This document shows, in pieces, positions 1-10,313 of a stretch of DNA of 64,000 bases (position 1 is its first letter; the number at the start of each line of letters is the position of its first letter). This stretch comes from Zanthoxylum bungeanum (taxonomy: Eukaryota > Streptophyta > Magnoliopsida > Sapindales > Rutaceae). The position numbers were made by a program, and so were the translations under genes. The stretch covers positions 124,001 to 188,000 of the forward strand of contig SKCR01033650.1 in the NCBI GenBank assembly GCA_019454045.1, read 5' to 3'. A model generated the notes under the pieces. It was not told the DNA's origin, did no database searches, and saw only the letters and a list, made by a program, of their open reading frames with translations.

Positions 1-81
1 ATGTTCTTGTTAATAATCTGTTTTGCTGAAGATTCTTTTCATCAAGTAGAGATAATATAGCTCTATCAAGTCTTTCAACAG

Positions 82-445
82 GGCTACTAAGCTGGGAATG
101 AAGTTGGAGTGGACGGATAATGGTGGAGTGAAGACAATAATGGGGCCAATTCCAGCAATAAAGCATGACAAATCTAGGCAACGAAAAATTTGGTTCAACA
201 GCATGGTAGCTGCTTACACAGGGTGGAAAGATGCTCGAAATGATCCTGTTAAGGCAGTCACATTTGGGAACGGTAAGCCATTGCCAGCTGATATCATTCA
301 TGACTGCCTGAACATTCTTGAAGAGGAAAGTGTTGCCATCCCTTGGCAGAAAGGTGATGTTCTGCTGATAGATAACTGGGCTGTGCTTCATGCCCGAAGA
401 TCGTTCAATCCTCCTCGCCGTATATTGGCTTCACTTTGCAAGTAG
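82..445 (+). CDS. Clavaminate synthase-like 2-oxoglutarate/Fe(II) dioxygenase, last exon (partial)
   Basis: The C-terminal ~120 residues of a TauD/TfdA-type dioxygenase of the plant clavaminate synthase-like family (At3g21360 type). The frame reads through ATKLGMKLEW into a long conserved block and ends LHARRSFNPPRRILASLCK then TAG. The His of VLHAR fits the distal iron ligand, and the following Arg-rich stretch fits the 2-oxoglutarate-binding Arg of this fold (family knowledge). A likely acceptor, TTTCAACAG, ends at 81; the same frame upstream meets a stop at 53-55, so the exon cannot extend far left. Earlier exons lie outside the window. The in vivo substrate of the plant family is not established. 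The exon looks intact and converges on the LysM kinase gene. Confidence 0.85.
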
Positions 446-1482
446 GAAAACAAACTCTCCTGTTGTATGATTTCTACTCGTATGCCTGCATTGGATATTG
501 TATGCTCTAGCATAAGAAGGCTATTGGTTCTGCTTGTACACTAAGATTTTTCATGTTGGCTATCATTGTGTCAAAATGGTGGTGTTATTGTAAATAATGT
601 CTCAAGTCCTTTACATCAATAGAGCTTTTAATTGCCACCACCTAAATTGAACTGGTACATTGATACTGTTCATGTACTGATATTTGAAGTAATCTTCATC
701 CATGTTTCAATTATTACTTCTCTCTCTCTTTCATCCAATGAACTGCCAAGAACTTTTTACATATTGCTTTTCCCTGATTGGCTTATTTAGTTAATCTTGT
801 CATTGTTCTGCATTTTTCAAGAATAAATGGCCAAATAATTGAGGGATTACAGATTAAAATAAATTAAATTATATTCCATTCCATTATTATTAGGACAAAA
901 ACAAAATTTGAAGAATAGAAGTTCTCTTTTATAATGCTTTAGCATAACTTTGAAATTGCACTAATTTATGTAAATTATTACGCTGGTGGGAATTTTTAAA
1001 ATCTAAATTAATACGTTGATTGAAAATTTTGAGTATAAAATTTGACAGAACTTTTGATGTAAATTTAAACTTGTTTAAAATTATTAGGATTTTTCATACA
1101 AGAAACAATTCAAAATGGAAATATTATTAACATTGTCAGACTTAATAAGAAAGAAATAGAAAAGCAGAACAGATAAAATAAATACTACCCAAGCCAAGTA
1201 AAAAAATTAACTGTTCAAATGGCTTGAATCACAGCAATTTTAACCTCTCCTCAGCTACATTGCATCAAAATTTGCGCACAAATGAAACTTTGAAAGGATG
1301 CAGAAACTAAATAGGCACAAGGAAAGAAAATGGACAAGTAACCTATAAGCACCACTATAAGCACTTCAGTGGAAAACAGTGCTAATATACACACTTAACT
1401 AGAAATGAAAAAAGTAAATAAGTGGGGTGAAGAAGAAAAGAGGATGTCATAAATGACACAAGAAAAAACAAGTTCATCACAA
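446..1482. other. Convergent intergenic region with two 3' UTRs
   Basis: AT-rich DNA between the stop codons of the dioxygenase (+) and the LysM kinase (-). Both 3' UTRs must lie here. No ORF, repeat or element was recognised. Confidence 0.6.
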
Positions 1483-4400
1483 TTATCTTCCTTGGACAAG
1501 GCCGCTAAATACTTGGCTGTTCCCAGCAAGAGTTGCTTCCCACTCGATAGAGGACAAGAGGATCTGTGACAGGAAAATTACGACTTCCTTCATGTCAGGC
1601 CGTAGAATGGGATCCTCATCCACACATTGCTTCGCCAGCGTGGCCATCTAGACAGAGAATATTCCGGCAAGAAGAAATAATGAGGTGAGTCTCTATTTTG
1701 TAACAAGGCAATAGAAGTGCTTAATTCTTAACTTTTACGACATAGGTTATCTTTAAGACACTAACTTGGTCATGCAAAGCTAAGTTCCCTACCAAGCCTT
1801 GGAGAAGCATAAACAAAGATCGACTGTTTCCATAAAACAATTGTTTTTTAGATAACAATACTTGTCATATTCAATTTATTCTTATTCATTGTGCTCCCAC
1901 TTCTGTGGTCATTATGTTTTAGACTTTGATCATTATAGTATAAGAACATTCTGTTCTATTTAGATCAATATATTGATGCAATTGATATTGCATCAGAGAA
2001 GGTGTACTAACAATGGAGCTTTTCCCAGGAATGAATACACACACACACACCCCCAAGAGACATCAAAAGATGGTTAAATTTACCTTGAATAAGCAATCAT
2101 GGGGATATAAATCCATCATATTAGGGTCAACGTAGTCTTTCAAGCTTGACATGCTCATTGAGTCGGGTGAATTCCTAAGTGCTGCCAACATCTGCAATTT
2201 AACCAACACGGGGGGAATTTAGTTACAAAATAGCACATACATTGTATGATTTTTCGGAATTATAAATGCAGTAATAGAACATACAACAGAAGCTAGCGAA
2301 CGTCTTTCATGATTTTTTGTTGCCATCCCATCTGTTCGTATGATGGCCTCCTTCCCTGATATAATCTCAAAAAGTACAACACCAAATGCATACACATCAC
2401 TTTTGGCTGTGGCCAGGCCATCAGTCAAGTATCTGCAGGTGCAAGTAGCAAAAGAGTTTAAAAGCTGAAAGATTTGACATGGGTGCACAGTAGCCAAGAA
2501 AAATATTATTACGTACTCTGGTGCCAAATAACCAAATGTACCAACAACTTTGGTCGCTGTAGCTTCTCCATCACTTGTTTTTCTAACAAGTTTTGCCAAC
2601 CCAAAATCTGAAATCTACAAGCAGGAAGATAAACATCAGTGGTAATATGTATACTAGCGAAACTATAAATGAAAAATACAAGATGTAAATGCTAAAACCT
2701 TTGCCCGAAAAGCACTGTCCAGTAAAATGTTGCTTGACTTGATATCCCGATGAACGTAGTGAGTTTTAGTATGTTCATGGATATATTCCAGACCTCTAGC
2801 AGCATCAAGTGCAATCTGGACCCTCATGATCCAAGATAATGACGTTTGACCTTCAAGCAAGTTGAACATTTGCAACGGTCAGTAAAACAAAATATATTGT
2901 GGCAGCGAACAGGAGTACAGGACACGTGGCAAACCTACAAAAAGGACTGGGGAAGCTATGTTATGAATGGTAACTCAGTTTAAGAAAATTCAACACAGAT
3001 TTTTTCAATCATACGGATATTCTTGACCAAGGACATTAAACCTCAGTACAAGAAGAATAGCAACTCCAGTGTTTGAAAAGTTATAAGGTCTACCAAAGCT
3101 AAAGTTTGTTTCTTGCTAATCATAATTGTTATATCGGTATTTTGAAAACTCAATGTCACAGGCAAAATCTGACATCAAAACAACCAAAAACAACAGAAAA
3201 TAATATGTTTTCAAGAAAGCATTTGCAAAATCTTACCCTTGTTCTGAGGATCATGTAAATGGCTTTTAAGCGAACCCTTTTCGGCATATTCATATACAAG
3301 GAAGAGCTCATCCTCAGTAGCTGCATAGCCAATCAATTCTACCTTGACAAAGTTTAAAACCAAGATAGGAGTCAAAGCTTTGAACTGCTGAAAGCAACAT
3401 GCTTGACAATTTATAAAATTTGGTTATCATTTCAAACAGCTAAGAGCATTACCAGATTAGAGTGATGAACCTTGCACAGGATTTTCATCTCCGCCATGAA
3501 TTCTTTAGTTTTTGTGGCAGTCATTTTTTTGATAGCAACTTCCTGAAAGAATTCAAACCCATATCACTAATGTTGACATAATGATTTTACACAAGGAAAT
3601 GTAATTCAGAAAAAAAATGTAAACTACAGCAAACCTGGTTTCGAATGTTGCCATGGTACATAGAACCGTATGTTCCATGGCCAAGAAGACTTGAATCAGA
3701 GAACCCATCAGTTGCGAAAAGGATTTCATCATATGTGAAAACTATGGGCTTCTCCATGTCAAATACATCAGTCCCTAGAGCTGCAAGAAGATAAGAATAT
3801 TATCAAATCAAACATATCAAGCTCAAAATTCAAAAAGTAAACCATCATATAGTTTGATAAGGGCAATAATTGCAAATGTTTGCAACCCTAAGTATTTATC
3901 TATTTAAATCCTATACATTTCCCTCTGATAATGTCATTTAAATTATATCTAGAACAGAAGCTTTCTCCTGGCCATTACAAGTTCATGATTCTGATGGAAA
4001 AGAGTCACGTAACAAGCAATTATTTTTGTGTTATGACTCAAAAAAAAAAAAAATTTAAATGCCTTTAGACAAGAACTTATCAAACGAAAAATGAAAATCT
4101 ATGAACACAGCAGTAATCAATAGTTTCAGCACTATATTACCTTTGGGAATGGTACTCGGAGGGTTGCTAACTTCACCAGTGGTCTGTTTAAAATCACCAG
4201 AATTGCAGCAGATGTACCTTCCAGAACCACAACAAAAACTTGGCTTCCGAAGGATATGAAACTTATGAGAACTCTTGACATCAGGATTTTTAGCACTATT
4301 TCCTCGGCCTTCTTTAAAGTAGCTCGATGACCTCAAGCAAAGACAAAGGGCTATGCTCAATATTATTAGACCAAGCCCAACCCCTAAACCTCCTATGATC

Positions 4401-6126
4401 CATCTATATGGTATGTGAGCCTTGTGGTTCACTTGAGTTGCTGCAAATAAATAGGCAGCAGGTCCTTGTAATTATGCTAGTTGGGGAAAATTAGAAAATT
4501 CAAGGAAGAAAAAAAGGATATGATGAGAAGGAGGATAAAACTCTATTTTCTTTTTATCCAACTTACGAGCAAGTGATTTTCAATATCTGAAAGAAAAGCA
4601 GTGCAAAATTGACCAGATAGATCTCAAGTCTCAACAACATTTTAGCTTAATGATGTTCAATATATATTATTATATTTAGACCACATTGGTATTAGTCCTA
4701 TAAGTTTCCAGATCTCACACGACATTAAATTTTCTAGTCAATAAGACCACCATAAACTAAATGTAGTCCTAGTCCTAGACACAGTTAAATATTTGTACTA
4801 TCCATACCTGAAAAATCATCAACAGAAGGCGCTGGAGCAGGAGGAGGAAGAGTGTCGTTCTCCACAGTATAAGGCTCACCAGGAACTACGACATAACATA
4901 AATTGTTAATTTGATAAATAAAACGCTGCTAGAAACAGGGAAATCATAATAAAATGTTTGCAAATTGATAAATCAAATTAGCACAATAGCACACGCAACA
5001 AGAAATGAAAAATTTCAACCTAGTCTGCAAAGGCAAACAGTAAACTGTAGAAGGATGCATTGCAGCCAATTTCTTTTCTCTATTTTTACATCCTTACCCC
5101 TTTGCTAGGCATGGCAGAAACCGAGATGTGCCAGCTGTTAGTGCTTCCTCAATTTGAGTTTTCTTAGCTTACCTTCACTGCTGATAAGTTTCTTTCTCAA
5201 CAGAGTCATTTCATTTGTATTACAATGCAATGCTTCGTATAGCTACTGAACAATAAGTTCTAAGTTTTTGCTTCATCTATGTTACCTACAAATTATATAA
5301 TTCTTCAAACTAATGCCAAATTGACATTATGTAACAATATATATAATATGTCTATTAAAATATACATATTTTCCATCAATGACAACACTTAATTTCCCAA
5401 TCCTCCCCATTTCAATCCAAAATTCAACCCAATCTCTACATACAAAATTATTGAACCACCTCAAGAAACAAAAAAAGAAAAAGAAATAATAATAATACTA
5501 ATAAAAGAGCAACATTACTACCAACCTGAATTCAGAGGTATGTAGAACAGATCACCAACAGTGACATTATTAGGATTCACAATCCCATTCACTTGCTCAA
5601 TACTATCCATACTAACACCAAACCTGCTAGCCAAGGATTGCACAGTATCTCCATCTTTCATCACATAACTCATCAAGTAATTCCACAGCCCACTTGAACA
5701 CCCACAAAACAGCCTCAGTGACACCACTGCCCCAGCTCTAGCCATTCTTGTACTATTATCCATGATAGTAAGCCCATCATATGCTTTTACAACCACATCA
5801 TACACATACCCACCACTAGATTTCACTGTAAATGTAGTGTTACTCACATAATTCTTTGTGGTTGACAAACAAGAACAGTTTTTCTTAATAAAGATGTAAT
5901 TTTTCCCATTCCCTTCCACAGTCACATCTTGTGGTAACACATCAAACATGCTTTGGATCACTGACAAAGTCTGGTTTGGTCGCATTTCATAAGCCAAAAA
6001 CGATGTGCATAGTCTTGTTGTGTCCGTACAGTTCATGGGCTGTCTGTATGAATACAAGGATTCAATTTTTAACACAAAAACAAGGATACATAACAAAATC
6101 AACAAATTTAACCTTCGAAAATCCAT
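1483..6126 (-). CDS. LYK3: LysM domain receptor-like kinase (LYK3 type), complete, 11 exons
   Basis: Exons (- strand): 6126-5526, 4885-4808, 4440-4141, 3780-3635, 3542-3453, 3342-3237, 2850-2699, 2614-2517, 2432-2285, 2191-2084, 1647-1483. All ten introns are GT-AG, phases agree, and the 1,992 nt CDS encodes 663 residues (Arabidopsis LYK3 is about 650). Visible parts: signal peptide about 1-24; ectodomain with CSC at 84-86 and CGC at 141-143; a clear LysM at about 150-199; proline-rich spacer; membrane helix about 240-260; kinase with glycine loop GHGTYG (360-365), VAIK Lys380, HRD 474-476, DFG 494-496 and APE 522-524, so it should be catalytically competent. The C-terminus closely matches the Arabidopsis protein. 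The family sits in the plasma membrane and perceives or modulates chitin-type signals; Arabidopsis LYK3 has been linked to immunity/abscisic acid cross-talk. Orthology rests on my recall of the Arabidopsis sequence. Confidence 0.93.
2037..2050. repeat. (AC)7 microsatellite in the last LYK3 intron
   Basis: Perfect AC dinucleotide run followed by CCCCC, inside the intron between exons 10 and 11. Confidence 0.85.
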
Positions 6127-6673
6127 TCTGTGAATTTTCAGCTACCAGTACACACTCAGCTGAAACGCTGAAGTGCAGCTAAAAAAAGAACCAAAAAATA
6201 AGAACTTGATCTTAGTGACAAAGCAAGAATGAATTTTTATTCTCAATAACAGATTTGGATTTGATATAAAATCAAAACAGCAAAATGGGTAATCTAAAAA
6301 TTCAGAGAAATTGGTCTTTTATTCTTTTTTTTTTTTTTTTTTTTGAGGAATCGAAAATGGCTAAGGGGGTTTGAATGACAAGTGAAGAAAGGAATGAATA
6401 GGAGAGTCTGAAGAAAGAAAGGGCATGTTCTTTGCCAAATTTATGTCTTGTTTTTTGTTTTGTTTTGTTTGGTTTTTGCAGAGTAAGCTGGTAACTGCTT
6501 GCACTGTAAAAAGAGAAAGCAACTTTCAGACAGCGACCAGAGTTTTAGAGAGAGAAACTGGGGATTTACAAAACCACCTAACTGCAGATATTTAGGTCAA
6601 TTTTTAATTGAACCAAACTGCCCCTTCAATTTCTTTTTTTATTTTTGAATAAAAAATCTGTTGGTGGTATAGT
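6127..6673 (-). promoter_or_regulatory. 5' UTR and proximal promoter of the LYK3-type gene
   Basis: Non-coding DNA upstream of the start codon at 6126, with a long T tract (about 6325-6343) and TTTTG repeats near 6450-6475. No certain TATA box or start site was identified. A hAT element begins at 6674, so under 550 bp of original upstream sequence remains next to the gene. Confidence 0.5.
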
Positions 6674-6740
6674 TAGACCTGTTCGGCGGTTCGGTTCCAG
6701 TTCGGAACTGAACCGAACCGGTCGGTTCCCGATTCCACAC

Positions 6741-7035
6741 TAAGGGTGGTAACGGCCCGGAAAAAGCCCGGCCCGGGCTCGGGCCCGGGCTTTTTTTTGG
6801 GCCCTAATTTTAAAAAAAAAAATTTAAAAATTAAAAAAATATAAATATAAAATACATTTAAACAATTTATAAATAAATCACAAGTTTCATTGATAAGTTA
6901 ACAATTTAAATGCTAAAAACAAATAAAAATGATACAAACATATTAATATATATATATTTATGTTTTTTTTTTAGCCCGGCCCAAGATTTTTCCACCCCGG
7001 GCCAGGCCGGGCTTCGGGTTTTTCTGCCACCCCTA
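6741..7035. mobile_element. Small hAT-type MITE inserted in hAT-1
   Basis: A 295 bp element flanked by a perfect 8 bp duplication TTCCACAC (6733-6740 and 7036-7043). Ends are TAAGGGTGGTAACGGCCCGG and, on the other strand, TAGGGGTGGCAGAAAAACCC. These are the usual TAGGGGTGGCA-type ends of non-autonomous plant hAT elements. GC-rich CCCGGGC-type arms flank an AT-rich core; no coding capacity. Confidence 0.88.
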
Positions 7036-7406
7036 TTCCACACTTAAGTGGAACCGTTACCGTGAACCGAACCGGTCGGTTCCGGTTCGAACCGTTTTTT
7101 TTTTATTATATAAAAAAATCGAAAATAATTTAAAATAAATTAGATTAATTTAATAAATAAATAAAATTATTAAATTAAAGAGATTGAACTTAAATTTAAA
7201 AAAATTTAAGTTGCCTAATCCTCCAGGAGTGAGAGGAATCAAAGCTCACGTAGTTCCATTACAATTTTAAGATATTTCCCCTTTGAAAATTTACAATTTT
7301 ACAATTATCAATCATCATTATCAGTCGATCATTCAGCTCCGGTTCCGCTTGCACTTGTTGTTGCAGATGCATTATCGAACAAGTCTTCAAAATCATCGGA
7401 GACATC

Positions 7407-9104
7407 TTATTGTTGTCTCAGATCAGCTCGAGTCCAATCATCCACACAAGTTGTTGCTTCTAGAGTGCTTTGATGTAATGAAGATCGTCTAGCTTCCAAT
7501 ATATTGCCTCTCAAGCTGAAGGCTTGCTCAACCGCAACGGTGGAAATATGTGCTGCTAATATCTCTTTAGCAATAATTGATAAAAACAAGATATATATTT
7601 TGATGTCGGTTCCACCATTCAAGGATTTTAAATTTTTTACTAACTAAACTTTCAGTATGAAACTCGAAATTTGTAGATAAATAATTATCTAATTCGGGAT
7701 TATTAGTTGTCGTATCTCTAGCTTTTTTATTTCGTTGCAGTAACCAACGATCTCATGCGCTAAGTCTTATTTGAATTACCGGTTCGCTACTACTAGATTC
7801 ACCTAATGTTCATAAGTTATATCTTACAATATAATCATTAAATAACTCAATTAAATCATTTCTTAATCTCACTATTATTCTTGTAATATCAATATCATCT
7901 AATATTCTTAAATAATCATAATAAGCTTGTAAATCACTATTCAAACCTTCTAATTTAAATCTATGATCAAAAACAGTAGCAATAAGATAAACTAAGGGAA
8001 TTTCTCTAAAATAATTCAATCATTTTACCTTCATGACAGTAATGGCTTCTAACAAAACAATATCATTAGGATCGTTACTTTCAAGATGTTCATCGAGAGT
8101 ACCAACAATATTCAAACTTTCAAGAAGAAATAAATGTACTGTATGATAATAAACTCCGCTAAAAATTAAAGAAGCATCATTAAAAACTTTTAAAATTTCT
8201 AAAAAAAAATCACAAATATCCCATTGACTAGGAAAAAGTGTGATATTTTGAACATGATGAGAAAAAAAACTACATAATGCATCTTTGTATTGTAATGATT
8301 GACATAAAAGAAAATAAGTTGAATTCCAACGTGTTGGAACATCTCTTGAAAATTTAATCGGTTTAATACCATTTATTTTACAAAACTTCGCTCATTCTCT
8401 CATAACTTGAGAATATGACAAAATGCAATTAAGTGCTTTCTTAATAGGATCAATGAAAGGTGATAATTTTTCCAGACCATCTTGAACACATAAGTTAAGG
8501 ACATGACATGTGCAACTAATATGAAAAAATCGACCCCCTAAATTTGGTTGACATATTTCTTTTAAATCATTGATGGATGCAGTATTTGCAGATGCATTAT
8601 CAAATCCAATTGTTAAAATTTTATCTACTAAACCATATTCATCAAAAATTACCTTCATCATTCTATAAATATTTTGTGCAGTATGTTGGTCATCAAAAAC
8701 TCTAAATGCAATAAGTCGTTTTTGCATGGTAAATGATGCATCAATCCAATGACAAGTCACACCAATGTATGAGTGTGTTCGCCAATGGTCACTCCAAATA
8801 TCATAACATATAGAAATAAGACATTTAATATATTAAATATTTCATTTAAAATGATTTTATCATCTTTGTATAATTTAAAAATATGACGTTTTGTTGTGTT
8901 TCGAGTCACTCTACATGCAGCCGGATTTAAAGCATTATGCACGTAATTAGTAAAATGAAGTTTTTCACCAAAACTTAAAGAAAGATGTGTCATACAAGTT
9001 AATTTCGTAAATTCTTCTCTATTTTTTGCATCATAATATTTAAATAAATCTACAGCACTCGTACCTCTACTATATGATGTGTACCTGACCATTTGAGTTT
9101 GCAT
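7407..9104 (-). pseudogene. hAT transposase remnant (catalytic core and hATC domain)
   Basis: Broken - strand reading frames of a Tam3/Ac-type transposase. In protein order: 9104-8757 and 8760-8392 hold the RNase H-like core, including a GFDNASANTAS motif typical of hAT cores; 8019-7810 holds a later core segment; 7622-7407 holds the C-terminal dimerisation domain (STVAVEQAFSLRGN...SSLHQSTLEATTCVDDW). The N-terminal BED finger is absent because the element is cut at 9126. Stops and frameshifts separate the parts, so no active transposase is made. Confidence 0.85.
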
Positions 9105-9126
9105 CGTATCAAGTTCAAGTTCAATC

Positions 9127-9694
9127 GTATAGTGTCTTTAAACAGAAAATTAACATGCAAATAACAATCAAATCAAGAACATAAAAGTATATCTATGCAA
9201 AACCCTAAAACTTGATATATATATATATATAAAGAAAACCTGGAAAATATGAAAACGAATCCAAGTCGAGATCTCCCTGTCCTTAAGTACTTATTAGCCT
9301 CCGTCTCTGGTGCTCTACGGATTCGAAATGCCCAATGTTCTCTCAGGATTCCTTGGATACTTCTTATTCAATGAGCACTCATTAACAAGTGTTTGAACTT
9401 GGGATATTATGGAACTCTCTCTTAAAACCAATGGAAAATTGTGACTCTAAAATTCGGATGGAATTCGTATATCCTAAAACAAACATGGAGGCCTCTTTAT
9501 AAAGGCATGGAATGGTGTCTTAGGGGCACCCTTTGGGTTGGGGTGCAACCCTCCAAAGGGTTATACCCCTCACATCCATCCATTGTAGCCTATAGCACGT
9601 TATTATCAATTGGAAGACATGTCCCTTCATGATATCATCCAAGGGACATGTTCTTCCTCCATACAAACAAGAAATAATTGAAGAATTTACTACA
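9127..9694 (-). repeat. Copia-1 3' LTR
   Basis: Matches 17268-17826 throughout, with an expanded (AT)n run near 9217-9232. Ends in TACTACA (element start TGTAGTA), directly followed by the polypurine tract. The outer ~8 bases (TGTTGGTG) are missing at the junction with hAT-1. Confidence 0.92.
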
Positions 9695-9708
9695 ATCCCC
9701 CACAATTC
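9695..9708 (-). other. Copia-1 polypurine tract
   Basis: ATCCCCCACAATTC on the + strand, i.e. GAATTGTGGGGGAT on the element strand, touching the 3' LTR. The same sequence sits at the equivalent place in element B (30035-30048). Confidence 0.85.
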
Positions 9709-10313
9709 TTCAAATATTCATGCAGACACTTGAGAGAGTTTTCGTGAACTAAAGCTGCATCGAAATAGGTAGCTTTCGCCTTGAACCTTTCCTAGTGAAT
9801 GACAATCGGATTTACTTGGCAAACCAGTGACCCATAGTCTTGAACTATTCTGCCGTTGGTGTAAACCAAGACAATTGCCAACACACAGCTTTACTTCGAC
9901 CATTTCTCGTTCTACGGTTGTGTTCATTTCGGCTCTGAACAGCGGTCCTGGATTCATCAAGCACTTTAGGGAAATCAGCCTGTAAAATCCCATGGAAGCG
10001 GCCTCACCTCTTACTTGAAATAGGTGATCTACTATGAAGAGGTAATCTACCTTTACCCGCATTAGGACTCATCTCCTACTATAGTGATCATTAAAAGCCT
10101 TAGTTTATCCTAACCTTGACAGACAGCACTCTGCGTCATTATCAGAATGGGAAAGAGTACAAAACTCTTGAGTGCTCTTTTTGAATTGCACAAAGTTTCA
10201 GTTGTCCCTTTTGAACCTAGATCTTGGGATCTCCAGTCAGTTAGGTTGGGTTTCCACAGTGACAATTCTTAATTTATAGGCTTCAAGCTCATTCCCCCCG
10301 ATGACTTCTCAAC
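9709..10313 (-). other. Copia-1 3' untranslated internal region
   Basis: Non-coding sequence between the RNase H stop and the polypurine tract. Largely shared with element B at 30049-30576. Confidence 0.7.

Larger units (their letters stand above)
6674..9126 (-). mobile_element. hAT transposon hAT-1, 5' end missing
   Basis: Starts with TAGACCTGTTCGGCGGTTCGG, close to the left terminal inverted repeat of hAT-2 (TAGACCCGGTCAGCGG), followed by the same CGGTTC-rich subterminal sequence. The transposase remnant runs on the - strand. Homology to hAT-2 stops abruptly at 9126, where Copia-1 begins. The BED zinc-finger end and the right terminal repeat are missing, so no TSD can be shown. A MITE interrupts the left end at 6741-7035. 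Confidence 0.8.
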
